Assembly: GCF_002217795.2 (NCBI RefSeq) | Contig: NZ_AP018823.1 | Span: 1,054,001 to 1,118,000 of the forward strand | DNA: 64,000 bases | Reading direction: 5' to 3' | From: Aquitalea magnusonii | GTDB lineage: Bacteria > Pseudomonadota > Gammaproteobacteria > Burkholderiales > Chromobacteriaceae | Shown here: positions 1 through 7,565 of the stretch, in pieces | How the letters are laid out: each line of letters begins with the position of its first letter | Position numbering within the stretch: the first letter of the stretch is position 1 | Translations under genes and position numbers: made by a program | The notes under the pieces: generated by a model | Database searches by the model: none | Seen by the model: only the letters and a program-made list of their open reading frames with translations | What the model was told of the DNA's origin: nothing

Positions 1-707
1 TTGATGGCCAGGGTATGCGTCCATTGGCGTCCATAGCGCTGGTTCAACTGACGCACGATGCCCTCCATGCGCTGATTGGCGCTGTTGATGGGAATGTTCT
101 CGATAGCCAGCAGCTTGCAGCCGCTGCAGCGCTGGATTTGCTCCTGCATGTAGCGGGTTTTGCTATTGGCAATGTCAAACCGTGCGTCATTGAAAATCAC
201 TACGCCTGCACTGCCGCGACTTTGCTGTATCACATGGTTGGCGGCGCTACGGGCCACTTCCTGCGGATCGGTGCTGATGTTGTAAAACAGTCCCGGCACC
301 ACGCCAGGCCGGGCTGCGGCATGCCAGCCCACCAGGACGATATGCGCACGCTGCGCCTGTGCCAGCTCAGCGGAAAGACTGGCCGCCTCGAATCCTCCCA
401 GGATAATACCGTTGCTGCGGCTGGCAATGGCGCTGGCAAACGCCTTGCGCAGCAGCAGATTATCGCCCTGGGCATCCAGTACCTGTATCTGCCAGCCCAG
501 CAGCCGGGCGGCACTGGCAAAGGCGCGATAGTTGCCACCGATGCCGCCATTGCGCAAATCCTGCGCAATATAGGTGACCAGATAATGCCCAGGCTGGCGC
601 GCCGGGCCATCTTTGGGGCCATCCCAGTTTCGCGCCGCCGTTGCGGCCAGTCCCTGAGCGGCAGACAGGACCAGTAGTAACAGCAGCAAAGCTCTGCATA
701 TCGCCAT
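1..707 (-). CDS. Periplasmic substrate-binding protein, sugar/LacI-like type (C-terminal part beyond window)
   Basis: The first 235 residues are visible and the frame runs off the left edge. The start MAICRALLLLLLLVLSAAQG is a classic Sec signal peptide (hydrophobic residues about 6-20), so the product should be exported to the periplasm. The body alternates strand and helix as in type I periplasmic binding proteins (Peripla_BP_4 / ribose-binding family): GIILGGFEA near the first Rossmann lobe, IVLVGWHAA, then an SxDPQEVAR-like segment and GVVIFNDARFDIANSKT. Such proteins bind a sugar or autoinducer for an ABC importer or present it to a sensor kinase. No partner is visible because the rest of the locus lies outside the window. 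The ligand cannot be told from sequence alone. Confidence 0.72.
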   Translation of the reverse strand, partial: MAICRALLLLLLVLSAAQGLAATAARNWDGPKDGPARQPGHYLVTYIAQDLRNGGIGGNYRAFASAARLLGWQIQVLDAQGDNLLLRKAFASAIASRSNGIILGGFEAASLSAELAQAQRAHIVLVGWHAAARPGVVPGLFYNISTDPQEVARSAANHVIQQSRGSAGVVIFNDARFDIANSKTRYMQEQIQRCSGCKLLAIENIPINSANQRMEGIVRQLNQRYGRQWTHTLAI

Positions 708-862
708 GGCTAACTTCCGGTATGACGGGTTGTCATGATGATGAAGTGGATGAGAGGGTTACTGAATACTTTTAGTAGCAAGACTCTGTCTGATTTTATA
801 CAGCGAAATTATGAATCTCGTGAAAATTGTCGAATGCTTGCGTTAGCGCAGAAAATGCATTG

Positions 863-889
863 AAAAACCGCCCGGCAGGCGGGCGGTTT
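863..889 (-). terminator. Rho-independent terminator after the thiolase gene
   Basis: A perfect 9-bp stem (AAACCGCCC / GGGCGGTTT) with a short loop lies just past the thiolase stop. Read on the minus strand it is followed by a run of T, as expected for intrinsic termination. Confidence 0.8.
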
Positions 890-906
890 GCCAAGCGTTG
901 ATCGCC

Positions 907-2088
907 TCAGAGGCGTTCGAAAATCACCGCAATACCCTGGCCGCCGCCAATACACATGGTGGCCAGTGCATAGCGGCCATGGATGCGCTGCAGCTCATGC
1001 ACTGCCTTGGTGGCAATCACCGCGCCGCTGGCACCCACCGGGTGGCCCAGGGCAATCGCGCCACCGTTGGGGTTGCAGCGCGCCGGGTCCAGGCCCAGCC
1101 CCTTGCATACCGCCAGCGATTGGGCGGCAAAGGCTTCGTTGGATTCGATGACATCCATCTGGTCCAGGCTCAGTCCGGCACGCTGCAGCGCGGCCTGGGT
1201 GGCCGGAATCGGGCCTTCACCCATGATGTGGTTGGGCACACCGCTCACCGCATAGGACACGATGCGTGCCAGCGGCTGGTGGCCGGCGGCCGCGGCAGCA
1301 TCCGCCCCGGCCAGTACCAGGAAGGCTGCACCATCATTGATGCCCGAGGCATTGCCTGCCGTCACCGAGCCGTCCTTCTTGAAGGCTGGTTTCATCTTGC
1401 CCAGCGCTTCCAGGGTGGTGGCACGCGGATGTTCGTCGGTATCGAATACCACCTCGCCCTTGCGGGTTTGGCTGACGATGGGGACGATCTGCGAAACGAA
1501 ATGCCCGGCTGCAATGGCCGCGGCGGCGCGCTGCTGCGAGGCCAGCGCAAACGCATCCTGCTCTTCGCGTGTCAGTTGCCATTTGTCCACCAGGTTCTCG
1601 GCGGTGATGCCCATGTGGCCCACACCGAAGGGATCGGTCAGTGCGGCGGTCATCATGTCCACGGCCTTTACATCTCCCATGCGTGCGCCACTGCGCAATT
1701 GCGGCAACAGGTAACCGGCACGCGACATGACTTCCACCCCGCCACCGATGGCGTAATCACCATCACCCAGCATGATGGCCTGGGCGCTAGATACCACCGC
1801 CTGCAAGCCGGAACCGCACAGGCGGTTTACCGCCATGGCAACCGATTCCATCGGCAGACCGGCGGCAATGGAGGCCAGCCGGGCCACATAGGCGTAGCGG
1901 CTTTCGGTGGGAATGCAGTTGCCCACGGTGACATGATGGATCTGGCTGGCATCCACTCCGGAACGGGCTAGCGCTTCTTTCATCACCAGGCCGCCAAGGT
2001 CGGCTGGTTCCAGGTGGCTGAGTGCGCCGCCAAATGTGCCGATGGCGGAGCGCACGGCACTCAGTATCACGATATCGCGTTGTTTCAT
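907..2088 (-). CDS. bktB: Acetyl-CoA acetyltransferase / beta-ketothiolase, BktB-like
   Basis: A 393-residue thiolase of normal family length. It condenses or cleaves acyl-CoA and acetyl-CoA in the cytoplasm. Cys91 in NRLCGSGLQAV is the acyl-accepting cysteine; the C-terminal GGAIALGHPVGASG holds the active-site His and CIGGGQGIAVIFE the second Cys. The start MKQRDIVILSAVRSAIG was chosen because GGGAG sits 9 nt upstream; an in-frame ATG 18 codons earlier lacks this and extends beyond the family N-terminus. The sequence pattern (NRLCGSGLQA, FDTDEH, RYALATMCIGGGQGIA) is closest to BktB-type thiolases, which accept C4-C5 ketoacyl-CoA and can feed polyhydroxyalkanoate synthesis. No phaB or phaC is adjacent, so the physiological role is open. 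It stands alone between a terminator and a divergent gene. Confidence 0.87.
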   Translation of the reverse strand: MKQRDIVILSAVRSAIGTFGGALSHLEPADLGGLVMKEALARSGVDASQIHHVTVGNCIPTESRYAYVARLASIAAGLPMESVAMAVNRLCGSGLQAVVSSAQAIMLGDGDYAIGGGVEVMSRAGYLLPQLRSGARMGDVKAVDMMTAALTDPFGVGHMGITAENLVDKWQLTREEQDAFALASQQRAAAAIAAGHFVSQIVPIVSQTRKGEVVFDTDEHPRATTLEALGKMKPAFKKDGSVTAGNASGINDGAAFLVLAGADAAAAAGHQPLARIVSYAVSGVPNHIMGEGPIPATQAALQRAGLSLDQMDVIESNEAFAAQSLAVCKGLGLDPARCNPNGGAIALGHPVGASGAVIATKAVHELQRIHGRYALATMCIGGGQGIAVIFERL

Positions 2089-2307
2089 CGTCAGTTTCTC
2101 CCGTGTTGTTTTGCTGATGCGCTGCATCAAATGTCTTGCCACAATACCAGCGTCGCCCCCGACTTGCTAGCAAGCGATTGCTTGATTTTTTATGTGATGA
2201 CCATGCCAGCAGGCGCGGGGAGGATGGGGCAAGACGGGCCGGCCATGCTTGCAGTAAGATCCGGCAGGCAACATTCCCTTGTTGCACCCAAGCGGAAAGG
2301 AAAATGC

Positions 2308-2598
2308 ATGAGTCTGTTTGTTTTTGCTACTTTGCAGTGCAAGCCGGAGGCCTTTGCCGCCGTTCGCGATGCCATGCTGGGCATGCAGCGTGATAGCCGG
2401 GCCGAGCCTGGCTGTCTGCAATATCAGGTATTGCAGGAGGAGGGGGCTGCCCATGTCCTGCACGTGGTGGAGTGCTATCAGGACATGGCGGCAGTTGAAG
2501 CACATCGTGCTTCTGCCCATTACCAGGCTTATCGCAACTGGGTTGCGGACAAGCTGTCTGCCCCGGTCGCGGTCAAGCTGCTACGCGCAGCCGACTGA
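2308..2598 (+). CDS. Antibiotic biosynthesis monooxygenase (ABM) domain protein
   Basis: A 96-residue single-domain protein with the dimeric alpha+beta-barrel ABM pattern: an N-terminal strand MSLFVFATLQCKPEA, then MLGMQRDSRAEPGCLQYQVL, and the HxxSAHYQAYR segment. Family members include YgiN/HmoA-type quinol or heme monooxygenases, but many have no known substrate. The start has AAGGA 7-8 nt upstream. It is divergent from the thiolase and convergent with the MFS gene, sharing a hairpin with the latter. Function beyond family membership cannot be assigned. Confidence 0.8.
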   Translation: MSLFVFATLQCKPEAFAAVRDAMLGMQRDSRAEPGCLQYQVLQEEGAAHVLHVVECYQDMAAVEAHRASAHYQAYRNWVADKLSAPVAVKLLRAAD

Positions 2599-2622
2599 GC
2601 CTGCTTGCGCAGGCCGGACAGC

Positions 2623-2647
2623 AAAACGACCCGGCAGGCGGGTCGTT
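2623..2647. terminator. Bidirectional terminator between convergent genes
   Basis: An 8-bp inverted repeat AACGACCC / GGGTCGTT separates the convergent ABM and MFS genes. T residues follow the stem in both orientations (strongest on the minus strand), so it can end both transcripts. Confidence 0.7.
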
Positions 2648-2672
2648 GTCTGTTTGTCATGGCGCTGACTGC

Positions 2673-3998
2673 TCAGCCTTGCTGTCCGGCCAGGCTGTCG
2701 CTTGTTACTGGCGGTTCCGCAATGGCCTCGATACGCCCCAGCAGGAAGACAAAGGCAAATACGCCGATGATCAGCATGCCGCCGGCGACCAGAAAGGCAT
2801 TGGTGAAGGAGTGGGTGCTGCCCACGATATAGCCGGTCACGATGGGGGCAACTGCGCCCATCATATTGTTGGCAAAATTCATGATGCCGCCCACCGTGCC
2901 GGTACCGCCGCGCGGGGCAATCAGCGAGGGCAGCGACCATCCTACCGGCGCGGCAGCCGCCAGCCCGCTCAGGGCGATGGTGATCCAGATGATGGCAATG
3001 ACCGGATCGCTGGTGGTGGTGGCACCAAACACGGCCAGACCCAACAGCATTCCGCCCAGCAGCACCCCCTTGCGGACGCGGGTTTCGTCATGGCCGCGGG
3101 CAATCAGATGGTCGATCAGCCAGCCGCCCACCAGCAGGTCTGACAGCGTGGCGAATACCCATGGAATCGCGGCATAGCTGGCCGATTTCAGAATGCTCAT
3201 ATGCATGCTTTGCACCAGATAGCCGGGCAGCCAGGTCAGAAACAGATAAAACACATAGCCATAGGCGGCAAAGCCGATGGACAGTCCCCACACCTTGCGC
3301 TGTTGCAGCAGGTAGCCCAGCATGGCCAGCGACCCGGCCTGGCCCACGCCCTCGGCCGCTGCGCCACCTTGCACAATGTACTGGTATTCGCGGTCAGACA
3401 GCTTGCGGTCCTGGCTGGGGTCACGATAAATCAGACTGAAGGCGATAAAGTAAGCCACGCTGAGCAGCGCAGTCAGGCCAAATCCCCAGCGCCAGCCCAG
3501 GTGTACCACGGTAAGGGCCACCAGCGGCACCCCGATCACATTGGAAAACTTGGCGGCAGCATCGAAGATGGCTGTGGCCATCGCCCGTTCACGGCGCGGG
3601 AACCAGTAGCCGGTTGCCTTGGCGCTGACCGGAAAGCCTGGGGCTTCGGCTACGCCCAGCAGCGCACGGGCGGCAAAAATGCCGCCAAAGCCGCCCGCAC
3701 AGGCGGTCAGGGTGGAGGCCACGCCCCAGAGCAAGGCACCCCAGCGGCCAACCCGCGTCACGCCAAAACGGTCCAGGATCAAGCCGGTTGGAATTTGCAG
3801 CAGGGCATAGGTCCAGAAAAAAGCGCTGAACAATAGCCCCAGGTCACTACTGGAGAGATGAAACTCCTGCTGTAGCTGCGGTGCTGCCACCGACAGGCTG
3901 ATGCGGTCGAAATAATTGACCAGCACACCGATGCCAAGCAGGCCTCCGATACGCCAGCGCCTTTGTGTGCCACGGTGCGATTTGTTGAGCGTTGTCAC
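2673..3998 (-). CDS. MFS transporter, anion:cation symporter type, probable sugar-acid (gluconate) importer
   Basis: A 441-residue 12-helix inner-membrane transporter of the major facilitator superfamily. NYFDRISLSVAAPQL in helix 1 and the loop 2-3 region LDRFGVTRVGRWGALLWG are typical of the ACS branch (hexuronate, glucarate, galactonate and phthalate permeases). A GTG start is chosen: AGGAG lies 7 nt before GTGACAACG, and the longer ATG frame would add 50 basic, Cys-rich residues that overlap the upstream kinase gene. It follows gluconokinase by about 30 bp in the same orientation, which makes gluconate or a related aldonate the probable substrate. Regulation would come through the two LacI-type operators upstream of the kinase. 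Substrate is inference from context. Confidence 0.82.
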   Translation of the reverse strand: MTTLNKSHRGTQRRWRIGGLLGIGVLVNYFDRISLSVAAPQLQQEFHLSSSDLGLLFSAFFWTYALLQIPTGLILDRFGVTRVGRWGALLWGVASTLTACAGGFGGIFAARALLGVAEAPGFPVSAKATGYWFPRRERAMATAIFDAAAKFSNVIGVPLVALTVVHLGWRWGFGLTALLSVAYFIAFSLIYRDPSQDRKLSDREYQYIVQGGAAAEGVGQAGSLAMLGYLLQQRKVWGLSIGFAAYGYVFYLFLTWLPGYLVQSMHMSILKSASYAAIPWVFATLSDLLVGGWLIDHLIARGHDETRVRKGVLLGGMLLGLAVFGATTTSDPVIAIIWITIALSGLAAAAPVGWSLPSLIAPRGGTGTVGGIMNFANNMMGAVAPIVTGYIVGSTHSFTNAFLVAGGMLIIGVFAFVFLLGRIEAIAEPPVTSDSLAGQQG

Positions 3999-4029
3999 CT
4001 GAATTCTCCTCTGTCGGGATGTCGTTGTA

Positions 4030-4545
4030 TTAGTTAATGGGTTGTGAAAGGTGTTGCAGCACCTGCTGGAGCAATGCCGGCAGGGGCTGGCTGATATCCA
4101 GTGTGATGACGTTTTCCACCGCGGGAAGCGGTGCTTGCAGATCGGCAAACTGGCTATCTAGCAATGAGGTGGGCATGAAGTGCGCGCTGCGGGCTGCCAT
4201 GCGGCTGGCAATCAGTGATTTGCTGCCGGTCAGGTGTACCAGCAACAATGCCGGATCGCCGCTGCGCAGGGTGTCGCGGTAACGTTGCTTAAGCGCGGAG
4301 CAGGCCAGTACCACGTGCTGGCCGCGCGCTTTGCTGTTGGCCAGTTGATCCGCCAACAGCTGCAACCAGCCGGCGCGATCTGCATCGCTCAGTGGAATGC
4401 CGGCAGCCATGCGGGCAATGTTTTGTGGCGGGTGATAGCTGTCACCTTCGATGTAGTCGGAAGACAGTGCCGCTGCCAATGCCTGGCCAAGGCTGCTTTT
4501 GCCACAGCCGGCCACGCCCATGACGACAATGTTGGGAATATTCAT
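4030..4545 (-). CDS. gntK: Gluconokinase
   Basis: A 171-residue cytoplasmic kinase making 6-phosphogluconate from gluconate and ATP, feeding the Entner-Doudoroff or pentose phosphate routes. The P-loop GVAGCGKS is at residues 10-17, followed by EGDSYHPPQNIARMAAG (the gluconokinase substrate-binding signature) and VLACSALKQRYRDTLR with the conserved Arg/Lys. Length matches GntK/IdnK. It is followed by the MFS gene and preceded by a LacI-family regulator. Oddly, the ATG is immediately preceded by an operator palindrome rather than a Shine-Dalgarno sequence: the A of the start codon is the last base of that palindrome. Translation may therefore start on a near-leaderless message. Confidence 0.93.
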   Translation of the reverse strand: MNIPNIVVMGVAGCGKSSLGQALAAALSSDYIEGDSYHPPQNIARMAAGIPLSDADRAGWLQLLADQLANSKARGQHVVLACSALKQRYRDTLRSGDPALLLVHLTGSKSLIASRMAARSAHFMPTSLLDSQFADLQAPLPAVENVITLDISQPLPALLQQVLQHLSQPIN

Positions 4546-4558
4546 GTTAGCGCTAACA
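4545..4558. promoter_or_regulatory. LacI/GntR-type operator O1, abutting the gntK start codon
   Basis: Perfect 14-bp palindrome TGTTAGCGCTAACA with the central CG expected for LacI-family operators. Its end overlaps the gntK start codon by one base. An identical copy lies 54 bp away, centre to centre. The regulator encoded just upstream is the natural binder (inference). Confidence 0.8.
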
Positions 4559-4598
4559 AAACAGGGTAAATAAAAACTGCCTCAAGACAGCTTGCGGA

Positions 4599-4612
4599 TG
4601 TTAGCGCTAACA
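4599..4612. promoter_or_regulatory. LacI/GntR-type operator O2
   Basis: Second perfect copy of TGTTAGCGCTAACA. The AT-rich stretch between the two copies (TTTTTATTTA on the minus strand) is the likely gntK promoter, so repressor bound at both sites would flank it and could form a loop. Confidence 0.8.
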
Positions 4613-4827
4613 ATATAAGCGCAGCAAAGGGTTTTGATGTTGCAAGGCAGCAAGCCGTGGCAGGGGGGCAGCAATAGCGGGCGCGGCGCAGCCGGTCGGC
4701 GCTGAAGCGGAAATAATGGCCGGCATTTTTTTATGGTGGATCAATGGCTTGCGCCGGGCTGGCACTGCAGGTTTACCAATCAGGGCGGCGGGGCATGCTG
4801 TGGTATTTGCGGTACGCCGCCGCCGCT

Positions 4828-5847
4828 TCAGGTGCTGCTGCGCTGCTGCAGCCGAAAGCCCAGATCCAGCCGCTCATGGCTTAGTGGCAGGCCTTCTATC
4901 TGTTGCAGCAGCATGCGTGCCGCGGCCTGGCCGATTTCAAAGCGCGGGGTGGCAATGCTGCTCAGTGGCGGGGTTGTCCAGGCGGCGGATTGCAGGTCAT
5001 TGAAACCGCCGATGGCCAACTGCTCTGGCAGCCTGATGCCACGCTGCTGGCAGCGGGCGATGGCGCCGATGGCCAGGTCATCATTGCAGCAGAACACAGC
5101 ATCGCAGTCCGGGTGGGCGGCCAGCAGCGCATCCAGCATGTCCGCGCCCATCTGCATGCTGGATGGTGCCGGGTTCAGCCACTCCAGTGCCGGCGCATGG
5201 CAGCCGGCCTGTTGCAAGACCAGCCGATAACCGGCCAGCCGCTTCATCACCCGCTCGTCCAGTTGCGCGCCCATGAAGGCGATGCGGCGCTTGCCGCGCG
5301 CCAGCAGGTGCTGGGTCATGCACGCACCGGCTGCCTCCTGGGAGAACCCCACACAAGGCCGCCCGTCATCGCTCAGGTCCATCATGTACACCGCCGGCAA
5401 GGACTGGCGCTCCAGGATCTGGCGAAAGGCTTCGTGCTGGGTCAGCCCGGTGACCAGCAGGCCATCCGGGCTGTGTTGCAGATAGGCGCGCAGCAGGGCC
5501 AGTTCTTCCTCGCTGCTGTAATGGGTGTTGCCGATCAGCATCTGGTAGCCAGCCGCCTGCAGCACGCTTTCAATCCCGGCCAGCGCATCGATGAACACGG
5601 TATTGCTCAGCGATGGAATCAGTACCAGCACCGTATGGGAACGGGCCGATGCCAATTGGCGCGCCGAGCGGTTGGGCACATAACCCAGTTGCTCCACCAC
5701 CTGCATGATTTTCTCTCGCAGCGCCGGAGATACTCTGTCCGGGGTGTTCAGTGCGCGGGATACCGTAATGGCGCTGACACCGGCAGCCTGGCCGACATCA
5801 TGCATGGTGATGCCGGAGCCGGCACGCAGGCGGGGTTTTCTCGACAT
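4828..5847 (-). CDS. gntR: LacI-family transcriptional regulator of gluconate genes (GntR-like)
   Basis: A 339-residue repressor with an N-terminal helix-turn-helix (ITMHDVGQAAGVSAITVSRA, about residues 13-32), the hinge helix RSARQLASARS, and a periplasmic-binding-protein-like effector domain (residues about 65-339) typical of LacI/GalR. The start MSRKPRLRAG gives normal spacing before the HTH; a much longer in-frame extension upstream has no family sequence and overlaps the divergent endonuclease gene. It lies directly upstream of gntK in the same orientation, with two LacI-type palindromes between them, so it probably represses gntK and the transporter and responds to gluconate or a related sugar acid (inference). 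The roughly 215-bp gap to O2 shows no other gene. Confidence 0.88.
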   Translation of the reverse strand: MSRKPRLRAGSGITMHDVGQAAGVSAITVSRALNTPDRVSPALREKIMQVVEQLGYVPNRSARQLASARSHTVLVLIPSLSNTVFIDALAGIESVLQAAGYQMLIGNTHYSSEEELALLRAYLQHSPDGLLVTGLTQHEAFRQILERQSLPAVYMMDLSDDGRPCVGFSQEAAGACMTQHLLARGKRRIAFMGAQLDERVMKRLAGYRLVLQQAGCHAPALEWLNPAPSSMQMGADMLDALLAAHPDCDAVFCCNDDLAIGAIARCQQRGIRLPEQLAIGGFNDLQSAAWTTPPLSSIATPRFEIGQAAARMLLQQIEGLPLSHERLDLGFRLQQRSST

Positions 5848-5990
5848 GCTTGACCTGATCTGCTGTAGGAATGCGGGCGATATTGCCGTGGCCGGATTGT
5901 AACGCAGCCATGGCCTTTGCTGCTGACCGGCAACCTTGCATGGTTTGAAATTGCCGGGACTGCGGTTATAGTCCCCCCTCCCTAAAGTAC

Positions 5991-6033
5991 AGGAGGTAGC
6001 AAGACCCGTAGCAGGTCTTGCGGCAGGACTGCA
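5991..6033 (+). promoter_or_regulatory. Endonuclease leader: strong SD separated from the ATG by a hairpin
   Basis: AGGAGGT at 5991-5997 is a full Shine-Dalgarno but lies 36 nt before the ATG. Between them GCAAGACC (5999-6006) and GGTCTTGC (6014-6021) can form a perfect 8-bp stem. Folding would bring the SD to an effective distance of about 12-13 nt. A weaker AGGA at 6025-6028 is at normal spacing. Confidence 0.45.
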
Positions 6034-6885
6034 ATGAAAAAGATGGTAGGTGTCTTGTTGCTGCTGGCCGTGGCAGCTTGTGACAAGGATGGTGGCCTCA
6101 AGCTGCCGCGAGAAGTGAAGACCCTGGCACAACTGGGCGAAACCGTGGTGCGGCAACTGGACGGGACTGCGATGCATGCCACCAAGGGGCAGGCCGGGCA
6201 GGAGCAGGTGGTTTTGTCGGCCTTGGTGCGTGGTGACAAGGCGGTGGGGCATCGTGATTTCAATGGTGCCAAGCGTGTGCTGCCCAAGGTGTTTGCCGGC
6301 ATGCAGCAGGATTTTTACTGTGGCTGTGCTTATCAGGGCAAGGACGTGGACTGGCTTTCCTGCGGCTATGTGCCGCGCAAGAACCCGGAGCGGGCCAAGC
6401 GTATCGAGTGGGAACATGTGGTCCCGGCCTGGGTGCTGGGCCATCAGCGCCAGTGCTGGCAGAACGGTGGTCGCAAGAATTGCGCCAGCAACGATGCCTT
6501 ATTCCGGCAGGCCGAAGGTGATCTGAACAATCTGGTGCCGGCGGTGGGCGAAGTGAATGCCGATCGCAGCAATCTTTCCTACGGTGCCTGGGCAAAACAG
6601 CCGGCACGCATTTATGGCCAGTGCGGCACGGTGGTGGATTTTGCCGGCAAACGGGTACAGCCGCGGGAGGAAGTCCGTGGTCGTGCCGCGCGCATCACGC
6701 TTTACATGCACCAGCGCTACGGGCTGAACATGAGCCGGCAGGACCGGCAACTGATGTGTGCCTGGGCACGTCAGTATCCGGTGGATGATTGGGAAACCCG
6801 TCGTGATGGCCGGGTAATCAGCTTGCAGGGTGAGGGGAATTATCTGGTCAGCCAGCCGCAGCGGCTGGCTGAAGTCTGCTCTTAG
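6034..6885 (+). CDS. Secreted endonuclease I family nuclease (EndA/NucM-like), probable lipoprotein
   Basis: A 283-residue non-specific DNase of the endonuclease I family (beta-beta-alpha metal type). The N-terminus MKKMVGVLLLLAVAACDKD has a lipobox-like LAVAAC, suggesting a lipid-anchored periplasmic enzyme; classical EndA is instead freely secreted. Diagnostic motifs are DFYCGCAY, the catalytic EWEHVVPAW (His128) and DLNNLVPAVGEVNADRSN, which carries the metal-binding Asn and the conserved R-S-N. Several Cys residues probably form disulfides. It is divergent from gntR and convergent with the next unknown gene, so apparently monocistronic. Its likely role is degrading incoming or extracellular DNA. 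Confidence 0.9.
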   Translation: MKKMVGVLLLLAVAACDKDGGLKLPREVKTLAQLGETVVRQLDGTAMHATKGQAGQEQVVLSALVRGDKAVGHRDFNGAKRVLPKVFAGMQQDFYCGCAYQGKDVDWLSCGYVPRKNPERAKRIEWEHVVPAWVLGHQRQCWQNGGRKNCASNDALFRQAEGDLNNLVPAVGEVNADRSNLSYGAWAKQPARIYGQCGTVVDFAGKRVQPREEVRGRAARITLYMHQRYGLNMSRQDRQLMCAWARQYPVDDWETRRDGRVISLQGEGNYLVSQPQRLAEVCS

Positions 6886-6897
6886 GCAGGCTGGATA

Positions 6898-7299
6898 TCA
6901 GGCCTGGGGTGGGCTTTTGCGGCGGCTGCGTGCCGGTTTGGCCGCCACGGCTTCCGCTGCCGGCTGTTCTGCTGCCGGCGCAGTGCTTGTTAGCTGCGGC
7001 GCTGCTGCTGGCTGCTCGGCGGGCGCAGCGCTGGCACTGTCATCCACGCGCAGGTCGGGTGCGATTTCGGTGAGCAGTTGTTCCAGCAGCTTGCTGCGGG
7101 CGGCGATGTGGTGATCAAAGCGCCAATCCTTCAGCAAATCCAGTGCCACTTCAAAGTAACGCATATCAATCTGGTACAGGCTGCCTAAGTCGAAGGGCCG
7201 TCCCATCTCCAGTGCGGCAGCCAGGTCTTTCAATACCTGGACTTGCTCGTGATCCTTGTTTTCTTCAATGAATCGGCGGATTTTCTTGGCGGCATTCAT
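6898..7299 (-). CDS. Hypothetical protein with Ala/Pro-rich basic tail
   Basis: 133 residues, not recognised. Residues 1-80 are helical and charged (MNAAKKIRRFIEENKDHEQV, then LYQIDMRYFEVALDLLKDWR). Residues 85-133 form an Ala/Pro/Gln-rich low-complexity tail ending in basic KPARSRRKSPPQA. No signal peptide or membrane helix is seen. AAGGA lies 8 nt before the ATG, supporting translation. The tail resembles those of nucleoid or phasin-like proteins in composition only; the globular part shows no family motif I can name. It is convergent with the endonuclease gene, with about 12 bp between the stops. Confidence 0.65.
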   Translation of the reverse strand: MNAAKKIRRFIEENKDHEQVQVLKDLAAALEMGRPFDLGSLYQIDMRYFEVALDLLKDWRFDHHIAARSKLLEQLLTEIAPDLRVDDSASAAPAEQPAAAPQLTSTAPAAEQPAAEAVAAKPARSRRKSPPQA

Positions 7300-7565
7300 G
7301 CTGGCATTCCTTGCGTGTACAGCGGCCTCACCATGGAAGTTTTAGTAAAGCAACTGTACTAAATTGTTTTAAAAACTAGCCCTAGTCTGCCACACGCTTT
7401 GCGTAAAAATTATTACCGATTTATGACGGAAAGTTTTTTTGTCATTTATCGCCATGATTTGCCATTTCAATGGCATAGGCAGGCCGGGCCTGGCCTTGGG
7501 CCTAGGGCCTGCCGGTTGTCGGGTATGGCGGCGTCTGGCCGATCTTGCCTGGCAGTGCTTGCAGC

